Source: Alteromonadaceae bacterium M269 (GTDB lineage: Bacteria; Pseudomonadota; Gammaproteobacteria; Enterobacterales; Alteromonadaceae). Taken from it: DNA of 64,000 nt. The stretch spans positions 372,001 through 436,000 of the forward strand of contig SMNZ01000001.1 of assembly GCA_004353515.1 (NCBI GenBank), given 5' to 3'. Made by a program: the position numbers and the translations under genes. Of this stretch, positions 18,348 through 27,100 are shown piece after piece; the stretch's first letter is position 1; every line of letters begins with the position of its first letter. The notes under the pieces are model-generated. The model was given only the letters and a program-made list of their open reading frames with translations, ran no database searches and had not been told where the DNA came from.

Positions 18348-19244
18348 ATGGGAGCTTATCCTGTGGTGCTATCAAAAAATACTCCCAATACTGTTTTATA
18401 CAAGGCTTCTAATTATTTCCTTATGCTAGTTTACGAATCCATCGATACGTCAAGTGACAAACCTATTATCCATTTTTCCCACGCAAACAGCTTTCCGGCA
18501 GCCAGTTACAGACAGCTGTTCGAAGAACTATCAAATGACTTTCAAGTTATTGCACTAGCACAATTTGGACATAATCCCGATTATCCGGTCAATAGAAATT
18601 GGGATAATCAAGTTAAAGAATTAATTAGCTTTGTTTCTGAAAAAACAAACAAACCCGTTTATTCTGTAGGTCATTCGTTTGGAGGTGTCGTTGCATATAA
18701 GGCGGCTTGTATGGCGCCGACATTATTTTCTGGGCTTTTGCTTCTTGACCCACCTTTGATTACTGGAAATGTCGCTTGGCTTTTTCGGTTACTCAAGCGC
18801 ACCAAGTTTATAGATAAAGTGACTCCATCAGGAAAATCGAGCATAAGAACAACAAGTTGGCCGTTGGGCGAAGATTTAATTCGGTATTTTTCTTCTCGCA
18901 CGTTGTTTAGTGAGATGCCAGAAAGTGTCATTCAGGATTACATCAATGCAGCTATCCGAGAAACTGATAAAGCCTATGAGCTTTCGTTTGATGCTGCGGT
19001 AGAAACCGCTCTGTTTAGGAATATCCCACATGATCTCTCACGATTTGGTGGAACACTTAAACTTCCGGCAACCTTAGTTACAGCTGAACGCTCGCATGTT
19101 TGCAAACCTTACCTAGTCAACGCATTTTTGAAGCGCAACGTGATTGAACACAGAGTCTTTAAAGATGTTGGACATTTGTTCCCTTTAGATGCACCGACAA
19201 GATCAGCTAAATTTATTAAGGGTGAACTAAGTAAACTCAGCTAA
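18348..19244 (+). CDS. Alpha/beta hydrolase
   Basis: An alpha/beta-hydrolase-fold protein with the nucleophile elbow GHSFGG. IIHFSHANSFPAASYRQLF corresponds to the oxyanion region (HAN in place of HGx), and DVGHLFPLDAP supplies the C-terminal histidine. The 298-residue reading starts at ATG 18348, but family members usually begin just before the first strand, so ATG 18423 (273 residues) is a strong alternative; neither has a clear Shine-Dalgarno. No signal peptide is seen, so it is probably a cytoplasmic esterase or lipase of unknown substrate. It is divergent from glpD across 167 AT-rich bases. Confidence 0.82.
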   Translation: MGAYPVVLSKNTPNTVLYKASNYFLMLVYESIDTSSDKPIIHFSHANSFPAASYRQLFEELSNDFQVIALAQFGHNPDYPVNRNWDNQVKELISFVSEKTNKPVYSVGHSFGGVVAYKAACMAPTLFSGLLLLDPPLITGNVAWLFRLLKRTKFIDKVTPSGKSSIRTTSWPLGEDLIRYFSSRTLFSEMPESVIQDYINAAIRETDKAYELSFDAAVETALFRNIPHDLSRFGGTLKLPATLVTAERSHVCKPYLVNAFLKRNVIEHRVFKDVGHLFPLDAPTRSAKFIKGELSKLS

Positions 19245-19528
19245 TACTTGAGTGTGTTGGATTAGCAGGCGAGTTTTAATGAAGCTTTTAAGGTTAAAAT
19301 AAGGTTATTGTGTCAATAAAAATATATCAATTTTCTGTCTTAAAAGTGGCCCATAAAGTTTCCAGTTAAGCAACAAGTTTGTAACAAAACTGAGCGGTCA
19401 ATATTGCATTATTCATTTTTATGTTGTTTTATTACGAAGACCTTAGTTTTAAGGCTAAATAATTATAATTGAGTACTCCTAAGTACCTAAACTGGTCAAC
19501 GCTATTATAACAAGATCAAGGGATTAAA

Positions 19529-19753
19529 TTGAGTCACTTTCATCCAACATTAATATCTGCGGTAGTCGGCTTTGTGCTTGCTGCTTCTGCGGTTGATGTA
19601 TCACCATTCATTGGTTTGATACATAAAACTGATAACCAAAAAAATATTGTATGTGGGATATTTAAGTCTACGTCATTGACAAATATTAAAAAAGCTCGCC
19701 CAACTATAATTATTGACTTCCTTAAAGACTTGGTTAGGAAAATTAAAGCGTAA
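19529..19753 (+). CDS. Possible small exported protein (hypothetical)
   Basis: A 74-codon frame starts at TTG with AAGGGA about six bases upstream. Its N-terminus (residues 7-21) is hydrophobic and signal-like, followed by a basic C-terminus ending LVRKIKA. It resembles no family I know. It lies 21 bases ahead of the broken beta-propeller gene and could be a leader peptide, a decayed gene or chance. The DNA between 19245 and 19528 shows nothing else I can name. Confidence 0.3.
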   Translation: MSHFHPTLISAVVGFVLAASAVDVSPFIGLIHKTDNQKNIVCGIFKSTSLTNIKKARPTIIIDFLKDLVRKIKA

Positions 19754-19897
19754 ACAAAACACAAGGCTTAATTAATGTATACGCTAAAAAGGTTATCTTA
19801 GCTACATCTATAGCCACAGCTTTAGGTGTGGGCTATCAGCTATACTCCGATAATCACTCTGATAAATTCACTCTCAATGAAGATTTAACTCGCGCTT

Positions 19898-21895
19898 TTG
19901 AACAAAAGTTTAAAAACAAATCAAAAAAACTATGATAAACCACAAGAGGCAATTGACTTTGCTTTGGCCAAGAGATTACTGCAGGGTGAAGCTGAGCTTG
20001 ATTATTCAAAATATCGGGAAGCGGTCCGATTAGCGGATCAAATGCCACAGTATTCTTCCGCATTAAATCAACTTCTACCAACACGTGCTGAAATACGAAC
20101 TAATCCAAGCTTGCAAGCGGCCTTCGCTGCTGAAGCATATATTACTGGAGGTAATGAAGAAGTAGGTCTATGGGAAAACCTCGAGCCTGGCAATATTGGG
20201 GGACGCGCACGTTCACTAGTTATACATCCTGAAGATGAAAATATTATGTATACCGCTGGTGTTGCTGGCGGTGTTTGGAAATCTGACGATGCATGCGAAA
20301 GTTGGACACAACTAGACGATATGTTGCCGAACTTGGCGGTAACGACCCTAGCTATGGACTCGAACGCCCCCGATACGCTTTATGCTGGTACAGGTGAAGG
20401 CTTCTTTAATGGAGACGCGGTTCGTGGGGGTGGTATTTTTGTTACTACGGACGCCGGAGAAATATGGAGCGCTGTTGAATTTACAGCTGGTAAAACTGAT
20501 TTTGCTTTCGTTAATAAGTTAGCGGTTAGCTTCAATGATTCTGATACGCTATATGCTGCCACTCGTGAAGATATCTTTGGAGCGCAAGATGCGGGTGATT
20601 CTTGGTCTTTAGTTCATGATGGTTCCGACGCCTTTGTTGGTTGTACTGACTTAAGTGTAAGAAATGATTTAGAAAAAGATACTACCGTAGCTTCTTGTGG
20701 CTCATTTGCTCCAGGGCGAATTGTTTATTCAACGGATGGTGGTGATACCTTTAATGTGGTTTTACAAGAAGCCGCGATGGGACGCTTTACGATTGCCATT
20801 GCGCCGTCTGACCAAAATATTATTTATGCGTTGAACGCTACTAACCAATCTACAACGAATAATGTTGGAAGCTTGGGGCTTAATGCTGTATTCCGTTCAG
20901 ATGATGGTGGAGCAACTTGGACTACTCAATATAGTGTAGATGATGACACTACTCTAAACGGTGCTGGCCTTAATGTTCCGGTGAACCCAGATGATGTAGG
21001 TTTCTTAATTCTTAATAACCCTTTGCTAGGCGTACTTCCAGCTTGTGGAATTAACTTCCAACAGCAATTTCCTCAAGATTGGTATGACAATATTATTCAA
21101 GTCGATCCAGTTAATTCGGACGTTGTTTGGGCAGGCGGTATAGATGTTCTTCGCTCAAGCGATGCTGGTCAAAGTTGGGGATTAACAAGTGCATGGTTCT
21201 TGCCTACTGATGATCCTCACTATGCACACGCTGATAACCACATTTTTACTTTTACTCCTGGTTATGACGGTGTAGACAACCAAACTATATACGTTAGTAA
21301 TGATGGTGGTATTCAACGTGTTGCTAACGCTACAACTGGTCGTACATTAACTACGCTAGAGTACTGTGGATTAGCATTAGAGTTCGGATTTGGCGTAACG
21401 CCAGAAAACTTTGGTGTGGATACGTTCACTACTGACGAAGCTATCTTAACTTGGGAAAACTTAAACAATAATTTGCAAATTACGCAATATTATAATGGTA
21501 CAGCTTTCCCTGGTGGAGAAACTTACTTTGGTGGAACTCAGGATAACGGTACTATTTTAGGAACAGATGCCGCTGGAACAGACAATTGGATCGAAATATT
21601 TGGCGGTGACGGTGGCTATGTGGCTGTTGACCCTACTAATACTGACATTCTTTTTGCCGAAACAACCAACCTTAGTATAAGAAGATCGACTGACGGTGGG
21701 CAAAACTTTGCTACTGTGACTAACGGTATTACCGGAGGCGGTTTCCCATTCATCACTACCTTTATTATGGATTCTAATAATCCACAAAGACTTTGGATAT
21801 TAGGTAGTGCGATTTGGCGTACTGATGACCAAGCAGACAACTGGGTAAAGCTAGTACAGACCTTGGAGGTCCAGGTGTTGAAGGAAGAGCAATAG
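19898..21895 (+). CDS. Beta-propeller (BNR/sortilin-like) fragment of the broken exported gene
   Basis: The longest uninterrupted piece has 665 codons from TTG 19898. It carries repeated Asp-box/BNR-type blades such as GGVWKSDDACESW, GGIFVTTDAGEIW, VFRSDDGGATW and VLRSSDAGQSW. This is the pattern of VPS10/sortilin and glycosidase-like propellers used in secreted proteins. Alone it lacks a signal peptide, because that is encoded upstream in another frame. Its last 16 residues are out-of-frame sequence after the lesion near 21848. It should not be read as a complete protein. Confidence 0.7.
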   Translation: MNKSLKTNQKNYDKPQEAIDFALAKRLLQGEAELDYSKYREAVRLADQMPQYSSALNQLLPTRAEIRTNPSLQAAFAAEAYITGGNEEVGLWENLEPGNIGGRARSLVIHPEDENIMYTAGVAGGVWKSDDACESWTQLDDMLPNLAVTTLAMDSNAPDTLYAGTGEGFFNGDAVRGGGIFVTTDAGEIWSAVEFTAGKTDFAFVNKLAVSFNDSDTLYAATREDIFGAQDAGDSWSLVHDGSDAFVGCTDLSVRNDLEKDTTVASCGSFAPGRIVYSTDGGDTFNVVLQEAAMGRFTIAIAPSDQNIIYALNATNQSTTNNVGSLGLNAVFRSDDGGATWTTQYSVDDDTTLNGAGLNVPVNPDDVGFLILNNPLLGVLPACGINFQQQFPQDWYDNIIQVDPVNSDVVWAGGIDVLRSSDAGQSWGLTSAWFLPTDDPHYAHADNHIFTFTPGYDGVDNQTIYVSNDGGIQRVANATTGRTLTTLEYCGLALEFGFGVTPENFGVDTFTTDEAILTWENLNNNLQITQYYNGTAFPGGETYFGGTQDNGTILGTDAAGTDNWIEIFGGDGGYVAVDPTNTDILFAETTNLSIRRSTDGGQNFATVTNGITGGGFPFITTFIMDSNNPQRLWILGSAIWRTDDQADNWVKLVQTLEVQVLKEEQ

Positions 21896-21921
21896 CGCAT
21901 GCTCCGACTAACTCGAATCGT

Positions 21922-23049
21922 GTGATAGTGGGTACGGATAATGAGTTCATTTTCCGTAATGACGATGCTGGCAACGCTGATGCTACGACGGTATGGGAGT
22001 TATCTGAAGACTTAGGTGGGTTTATCTCATCTGTAGCATTTGATCCTCAAGACGAAAATATTGCCTATGCTACGAGTAGTACTTTTGGTCAAAACCATAT
22101 CTTCCGCTCTACTGATGCGGGCGCAACATGGACTGCTATTGATAACTTAGGTGAACCTAACGGTATCCCTGATATTCCTGTTCATTCTATTGTTGTGGAT
22201 CCTGAAGATTCAAGAAGACTATTTGTTGGTACTGACTTAGGTGTGTTTGTATCTATAGATACGGGTGCAAACTGGATGGTTGAAAACGGTGGATTCGCGA
22301 ATACGCCGACTGAAACACTAGAGTTTGAAGGTCGTACATTGTTTGCCTTCACTCATGGTCGCAGTGCTTACCGTGTTAGATTGAATGACTTACTAAGAAC
22401 TTCAGATTCAACAGCAACGACTGCCGAAGATACTGCGTTAGAAGTTCAACCTGCTTCGTTTGTTGATAATATCGATGGTGCGGGTGTATTTGTGCCACAA
22501 TTCATTGAAATTGTCTCTGTAAGTAATGGTAGTTTAGCTAATGGTGATGATGCAGTTAATGCTGGCGACATTATAGCTATTGATGACCTAGATGGATTAA
22601 TGTTTACTCCTAGTCAGGACTTTAATGGTACCGCTGATATTAGTTGGCAAGCTCGAAATGACGTTCAAGTTGTTACTAGAGAACTTGCAACAATTGCTGT
22701 GGAAGTGACTCCAGTTAACGATGCTCCTATTGGACAACCAATACTAGATGTCACAGCGGCAAATGATGGAACATTTGTATTGAATGTTTCAGGTAACTTT
22801 AGCGATGTAGATGGGGATACGTTAACATTCTCAGCAACAGGCTTACCTGAAGGTTTAGGTATTAGCAGTGACGGTACAATCGCAGGAGATCCTCCTGGTG
22901 GAACTACCAGCAATGTGACTGTTACTGATGGTGAAGAAACTGCTTCTTCCAGCTTTACGTTACCAAAACCGTCATCAGGCGGGTCTTTGAATATTCAATT
23001 GCTTTTAGCTCTTGCTATACTCATTGGGTTACGTAGACGTAAATTTTAA
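21922..23049 (+). CDS. C-terminal fragment of the broken exported gene: propeller end, Ig-like modules, GlyGly-CTERM
   Basis: A 375-codon piece that continues the propeller (IFRSTDAGATW, GVFVSIDTGANW). Cadherin/He_PIG-like modules follow; VEVTPVNDAPIGQP and the GNFSDVDGDTLTFSA stretch are typical. The tail is GGSLNIQLLLALAILIG followed by RRRK. That tail (small-residue motif, hydrophobic segment, arginine cluster) is a GlyGly-CTERM sorting signal, cleaved by rhombosortase in organisms with a type II secretion system. The true N-terminus lies upstream, across the lesion. Confidence 0.75.
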   Translation: MIVGTDNEFIFRNDDAGNADATTVWELSEDLGGFISSVAFDPQDENIAYATSSTFGQNHIFRSTDAGATWTAIDNLGEPNGIPDIPVHSIVVDPEDSRRLFVGTDLGVFVSIDTGANWMVENGGFANTPTETLEFEGRTLFAFTHGRSAYRVRLNDLLRTSDSTATTAEDTALEVQPASFVDNIDGAGVFVPQFIEIVSVSNGSLANGDDAVNAGDIIAIDDLDGLMFTPSQDFNGTADISWQARNDVQVVTRELATIAVEVTPVNDAPIGQPILDVTAANDGTFVLNVSGNFSDVDGDTLTFSATGLPEGLGISSDGTIAGDPPGGTTSNVTVTDGEETASSSFTLPKPSSGGSLNIQLLLALAILIGLRRRKF

Positions 23050-23104
23050 TTAACGATCTAATAGAGTGGCTGGCTTTCTAGCCACCCTGCATATAATAAG
23101 GTTT

Positions 23105-23545
23105 ATGAAAAAATTTATTTTATTTGCAGTTCTATTTTTTACATTGTGTGGCTGCAATGAAACTCTTGTTGCTGATGAAGAAACCGCAAAAATTGAAAGT
23201 AATTCGAAATCTTCAGCTAGTAATTCGGAAAGCGAAATGTATGAAATCAAAGGGCAGATAGTCGTAGCAGGTCTATGTGGTGCTAATTTAAGTTTGCCAG
23301 GAGGTGAAGCGCCTAACTGCTCAAATAGTGCGGCAATGGACGTTGTTATATTATCAAAAATAGGTGAAAAAGTTGCTGAAATAAAATCAGACACAAAAGG
23401 CTATTTCGTTTTTGAACTTCCGGCCGGAGAGTACGCAATACTAGTACCTGAGACACTTATGACAGAGAAAAAAGAACTCACTTTAAACGTTAATGGAGAG
23501 CGCAACATTACTCTCAATCTTCAATCTAAGCTGCTTCCCCGCTAG
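23105..23545 (+). CDS. Small lipoprotein with carboxypeptidase-regulatory-like (beta-sandwich) domain
   Basis: A 146-residue protein starting at ATG 23105. An in-frame TTG upstream at 23066 would push the signal peptide inward and is rejected. The signal peptide ends in the lipobox LCGC (C17). A low-complexity Ser/Asn linker follows (about residues 30-45), then a beta-rich domain with GYFVFELPAGEYAILVPE, the usual end of a carboxypeptidase regulatory-like fold. It is 55 bases downstream of the propeller gene and may be co-transcribed. Function is unknown; it may be a surface or periplasmic accessory protein. Confidence 0.65.
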   Translation: MKKFILFAVLFFTLCGCNETLVADEETAKIESNSKSSASNSESEMYEIKGQIVVAGLCGANLSLPGGEAPNCSNSAAMDVVILSKIGEKVAEIKSDTKGYFVFELPAGEYAILVPETLMTEKKELTLNVNGERNITLNLQSKLLPR

Positions 23546-23653
23546 TTAGGTGACGTGGGCGTTCATCATTAGCTTCACCAACCAATCTAACAATACTTTT
23601 TGAGACTTATCAAGTTCATTTCCTAAAATGCTAAAGTCGATGTTGGATCTCAT
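23546..23653 (-). CDS. Possible 35-residue micro-ORF or gene remnant
   Basis: A minus-strand frame from ATG 23653 to TAA at 23546-23548, preceded by GAGAAAG four bases upstream. It encodes a mainly helical peptide containing LDKSQKVLLDWLVKLMM. It starts in otherwise empty DNA and ends against the lipoprotein stop. I recognise no family; it could be a remnant of a larger gene. The rest of 23654-23833 shows no other gene. Confidence 0.2.
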   Translation of the reverse strand: MRSNIDFSILGNELDKSQKVLLDWLVKLMMNAHVT

Positions 23654-23833
23654 TATACTTTCTCACCCAGCTGCACTTCATTTTACTCCATCATTTATTT
23701 ATTAATTAATTGATTCGGTTACCACAATGGTAATCTTCATTATCCCTTTGATTAGCGAGTGTAACGACACGGTATTTATGCAGAGTGTAGGCTAAGTGCT
23801 GCAAGAGTGACTATATTGAATACCAATATCCCA

Positions 23834-23944
23834 ATGCCTCCTGCTCCAGCAACTAACAGAAGCCCCTCTTCTGGTGGTGGTTCTGCGGGCTGGTTGTCAC
23901 TTCTGTTGTTACCTCTAGCTTTCGTGCGTAGACGTATGAAATAA
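23834..23944 (+). pseudogene. Orphan GlyGly-CTERM tail (remnant of a secreted protein gene)
   Basis: Thirty-six codons read as a Pro/Ser-rich linker, SSGGGSAGW, a leucine-rich membrane segment and the arginine cluster VRRRMK before TAA. This is a textbook GlyGly-CTERM sorting tail with no protein in front of it: the frame upstream is closed by a TAA and shows no family similarity. A good terminator follows at 23968-23996. It is best explained as the 3' end of a deleted or decayed exported-protein gene. Confidence 0.7.
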
Positions 23945-23967
23945 ATAACAAGTCATTTGAAAATGCT

Positions 23968-23996
23968 AAAAGCCGCTTTTTAAGCGGCTTTTTTGT
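23968..23996 (+). terminator. Rho-independent terminator
   Basis: The stem AAAAGCCGCTT (23968-23978) pairs with AAGCGGCTTTT (23982-23992) around a 3-base loop, then a T-run. It closes the orphan GlyGly-CTERM remnant and presumably the original gene. Confidence 0.85.
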
Positions 23997-24148
23997 TTTT
24001 GATCCATATAAGGCGCCAACTCGTTGACCGAAATATCATATAAACGTGACTTTTAGTTGAACCTAAGGCTGTTATGTTGGGCTCTTATTTATAAAGCTTG
24101 ATTAATATTGAAGTGCTAAAGTATTCCTGAGTAGTGAGAGAGGTATCT

Positions 24149-27100
24149 ATGCCGCATAAATATGACACTAAATTCAATTTGTTACGGGTGACTGTTTTGT
24201 CTGCCGTTGTTAGTGCTGGAACAGCTAATGCTGTATCGAGTATTTCTCCACAAGAAACATTAGGGATGTCGTCAGCATCCATTGAAACTATTAATCAAGC
24301 GAAGCTGCAAAGCTTTGATGCTATTAGTCAAATGCGGATGGCAAGCCAAAAAACGCTGTCGGGAATGAGTAGTTATTATGACGAAGGTTTAGGCAAGACT
24401 ACTTTTTTATGGGCTAATGATTCGATGACAAAACCTCTGATGGCAAATATAGAGGAAGAGCATCGTTCAGGGTTTGCGGCGAGTCATTATATGTCGATGT
24501 TGACAAGTGTCAGTATGGATAAAGCTAGCTCAAATAGTGCAAAGATGGCCTATATGCATGATTTAGGTAAAGGTGCGCTAATTGCCAAGTTTAAGCAGGA
24601 AGCTTGGGGAGTTGAAGTCTTTAACCGCGAAATGAACATAGCGATGGACAGGGAACATAATTTTGTAGCTGCCTCAGGTTATTTTTCACGCTCACGGGTT
24701 AATGAGTCAGATTTTCATAAGCTGGACGATTTTGGAAGCGCTGAAGTTGCAATTAAGCATGCGATTCAAAACCTAGTGGGTGAGGAGATAATTGTCGAGC
24801 TCTCGAACAAAACGGATAAAGGTCATTATGAGTGGTTTGATGGCTTAACCGATGGCAACTATGTGTTCGACACTTTGCGCGCGAAAAAGGTCTTTTTTGA
24901 TAGCAATGAAGATATGCGTGCTGCCTATTATGTCGAAGTGGGTTTGGCCGATGAGAGCACGACTGATGGTAAATACTATGGCTATGTTATTGATGCAAAG
25001 AATGGAAAGGTATTATTTAAAAATAACATGGTCCAAGAAGAAAGCCCTTTTACCTATAGAGCTTATTTGAACAATAACGGTTATCCATTAGAGAGTCCGC
25101 ACGGCGACGTTATGCCAACTGCTGTTAGAGGACAAGATCCAACCGTTATCTTACCGGCCCCTTTAATAACACTATCGCGGTTTATTGAATTTTCTAGACA
25201 AGATCCTTGGCTTCCGCCCAATGCCACATCTACAGATGGTAATAATGTTTTTGCATATGCTGATCTTGCTGAACCAGATGGATTTGGTAGTGGAGATATA
25301 CGTGTACCCTTGACATCGGATCGCGTGTTTGATTACCAACTAAGCGGAAATCAGGATGCTCAGTCAACGAATAATATTAATGCCGCAATAGTCAATCTTT
25401 TTGTTATGAATAATTTCCTTCATGACTATTACTATGACTTTGGTTTTGATGAAGCTTCAGGGAATGGACAGGACAATAACTTCGGACGAGGTGGCCTTGG
25501 AAATGATGCGATCCTTGCAGAGGCTCAAGATTTTGATGGTCTTAATAATGCCAATATGAGAACACCTGCGGACGGCGCAAGTGGCCGTATGCAGCAATTT
25601 TTATTTAATAGTAAGGATGCGAGAGAAGGTGTCGATTTCGGCGTTAATATTACAGCACCTAATCTAGGCTTACGTACAAGCCAAGGAGCTGCTTTTGGCC
25701 CTAATGAATATAATGTAACGGGTAGCGTCGTTCGAATGCTTGACGGGAGTACTGGACCCGATGGTACAGGGACTGAGTTCGATGGTTGCGAAACACCCAC
25801 TAATCCCAACGAGATCTTAGGGAATATAGCCATTGTTGATAGAGGTGAATGTAATTTTACGGTTAAGGTGGTCAACGCACAAAATGCTGGGGCGGTTGCT
25901 GTCATTATTGTTAACAATCGACCTGACAATGGGGCGCCACCTCGATTAGGCGGGGAAGACGATGAAATAACCATTCCGGCAAGAAGTGTGACATTTGCTG
26001 ACGGACCAACTTTTTATAATGTTATTGATTCCGGTGGTAACCTAACTGCACAAGTTTTTGATAACTTCTTGCTTAAAGATTCGACCTTCGATAACGGTAT
26101 TATTGCGCATGAGTTTGGTCATTTTATTCAAAATCGACTGATTGGAAATGGTTCAGGGTTAGGAACGCTTCAGGCGCGTGCATTGGGAGAGGGGTGGTCA
26201 GACTTTCATGCGCTCCTGTTTACTGCACTTGAAGACGATGCACAAATCCCCGGAAATGATCAATTCCAAATCAACTATGGCGTTGGAACCTTTGTCGTGG
26301 ACTTTTTTAGAGGCATTCGCAGAGGGCCATACTCGACTGATATGAACGTTAATCCGCTAACCTTTACTCATATTCAAGATGGCGCAACGCCACCAGGGTT
26401 TCCTCCAACTAATGCTAACGATGAGTCCCCTCATCCTCCAGGTGAATTATGGGCAGTTAGTTTGTGGGACATATATGTGGGTTTAATCAATACACATGGA
26501 TTCCAAGAAGCGCAGGATAGGATGTCTGGTTACGTTATCGCTGGCCTTAAAATGACGCCTATAAATCCGTTGTACACAGAAGCGAGAGATGCTCTCTTGG
26601 CTGTTATCTCTGCTAACGATAGTAATGATTTCAATTTAGCGCTTAATGCGTTTGCTAGAAGAGGATTGGGGTTAGGGGCTGTGTCACCACCAAGAGAGAG
26701 TGAAGATTTAGTCGGAGCCATCGAATCTTTTAGTACGACCCGTGTAAGTTTCAATGCTAATGAGTTTGTGCTTAACCCTGATTTTAATGGAGAAACCTTA
26801 GGATTTTGTTCAAACGATAATATTTTAGATGAGGGCGAAACCGGAGCAATCAGCTTCGATATCTTTAACAGTAGCAGCCAAGCTTTAAGTGGATTGACAG
26901 CACAAATTATTTTGGTTGATGAATTAGGGCAACCATTAAGTGATCAAAGCATTGTGAGTATTGAAAACAATGGTGTTGTTAACTTAGGTAATTTACCGGC
27001 TTTCACCACAACCGAGTTTGGCCCCATTTTGGTAACTCTTAATGATGTGGCAATTGGTCAACGGCTTAATTTCCAACTTTCTTTTGATTCGAGTAACAAT

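Larger units (their letters stand above)
19775..23049 (+). pseudogene. Large exported beta-propeller protein with GlyGly-CTERM, broken by three one-base lesions
   Basis: Reading across three A-runs restores one frame. An extra A in the run at 19786-19790 joins ATG 19775 (MYTLKK, then a hydrophobic signal peptide) to the next frame. Removing one A from the 7-A run at 19923-19929 joins this to the BNR frame. Adding one A at 21847-21849 joins the propeller to the C-terminal part through GGPGVEGRAIAHAPTNSN. The corrected length is exactly 1,092 codons. The product would be a signal peptide, a short N-region, a sortilin/BNR-type beta-propeller, Ig-like modules and a GlyGly-CTERM tail. The lesions may be sequencing errors or real decay. 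Confidence 0.75.

Noticed and set aside
25525-25974. 149-codon minus-strand frame inside the M36 protease gene
   Set aside because: Shadow frame of the PA domain region; repetitive Ser/Pro/Leu composition and no family similarity.
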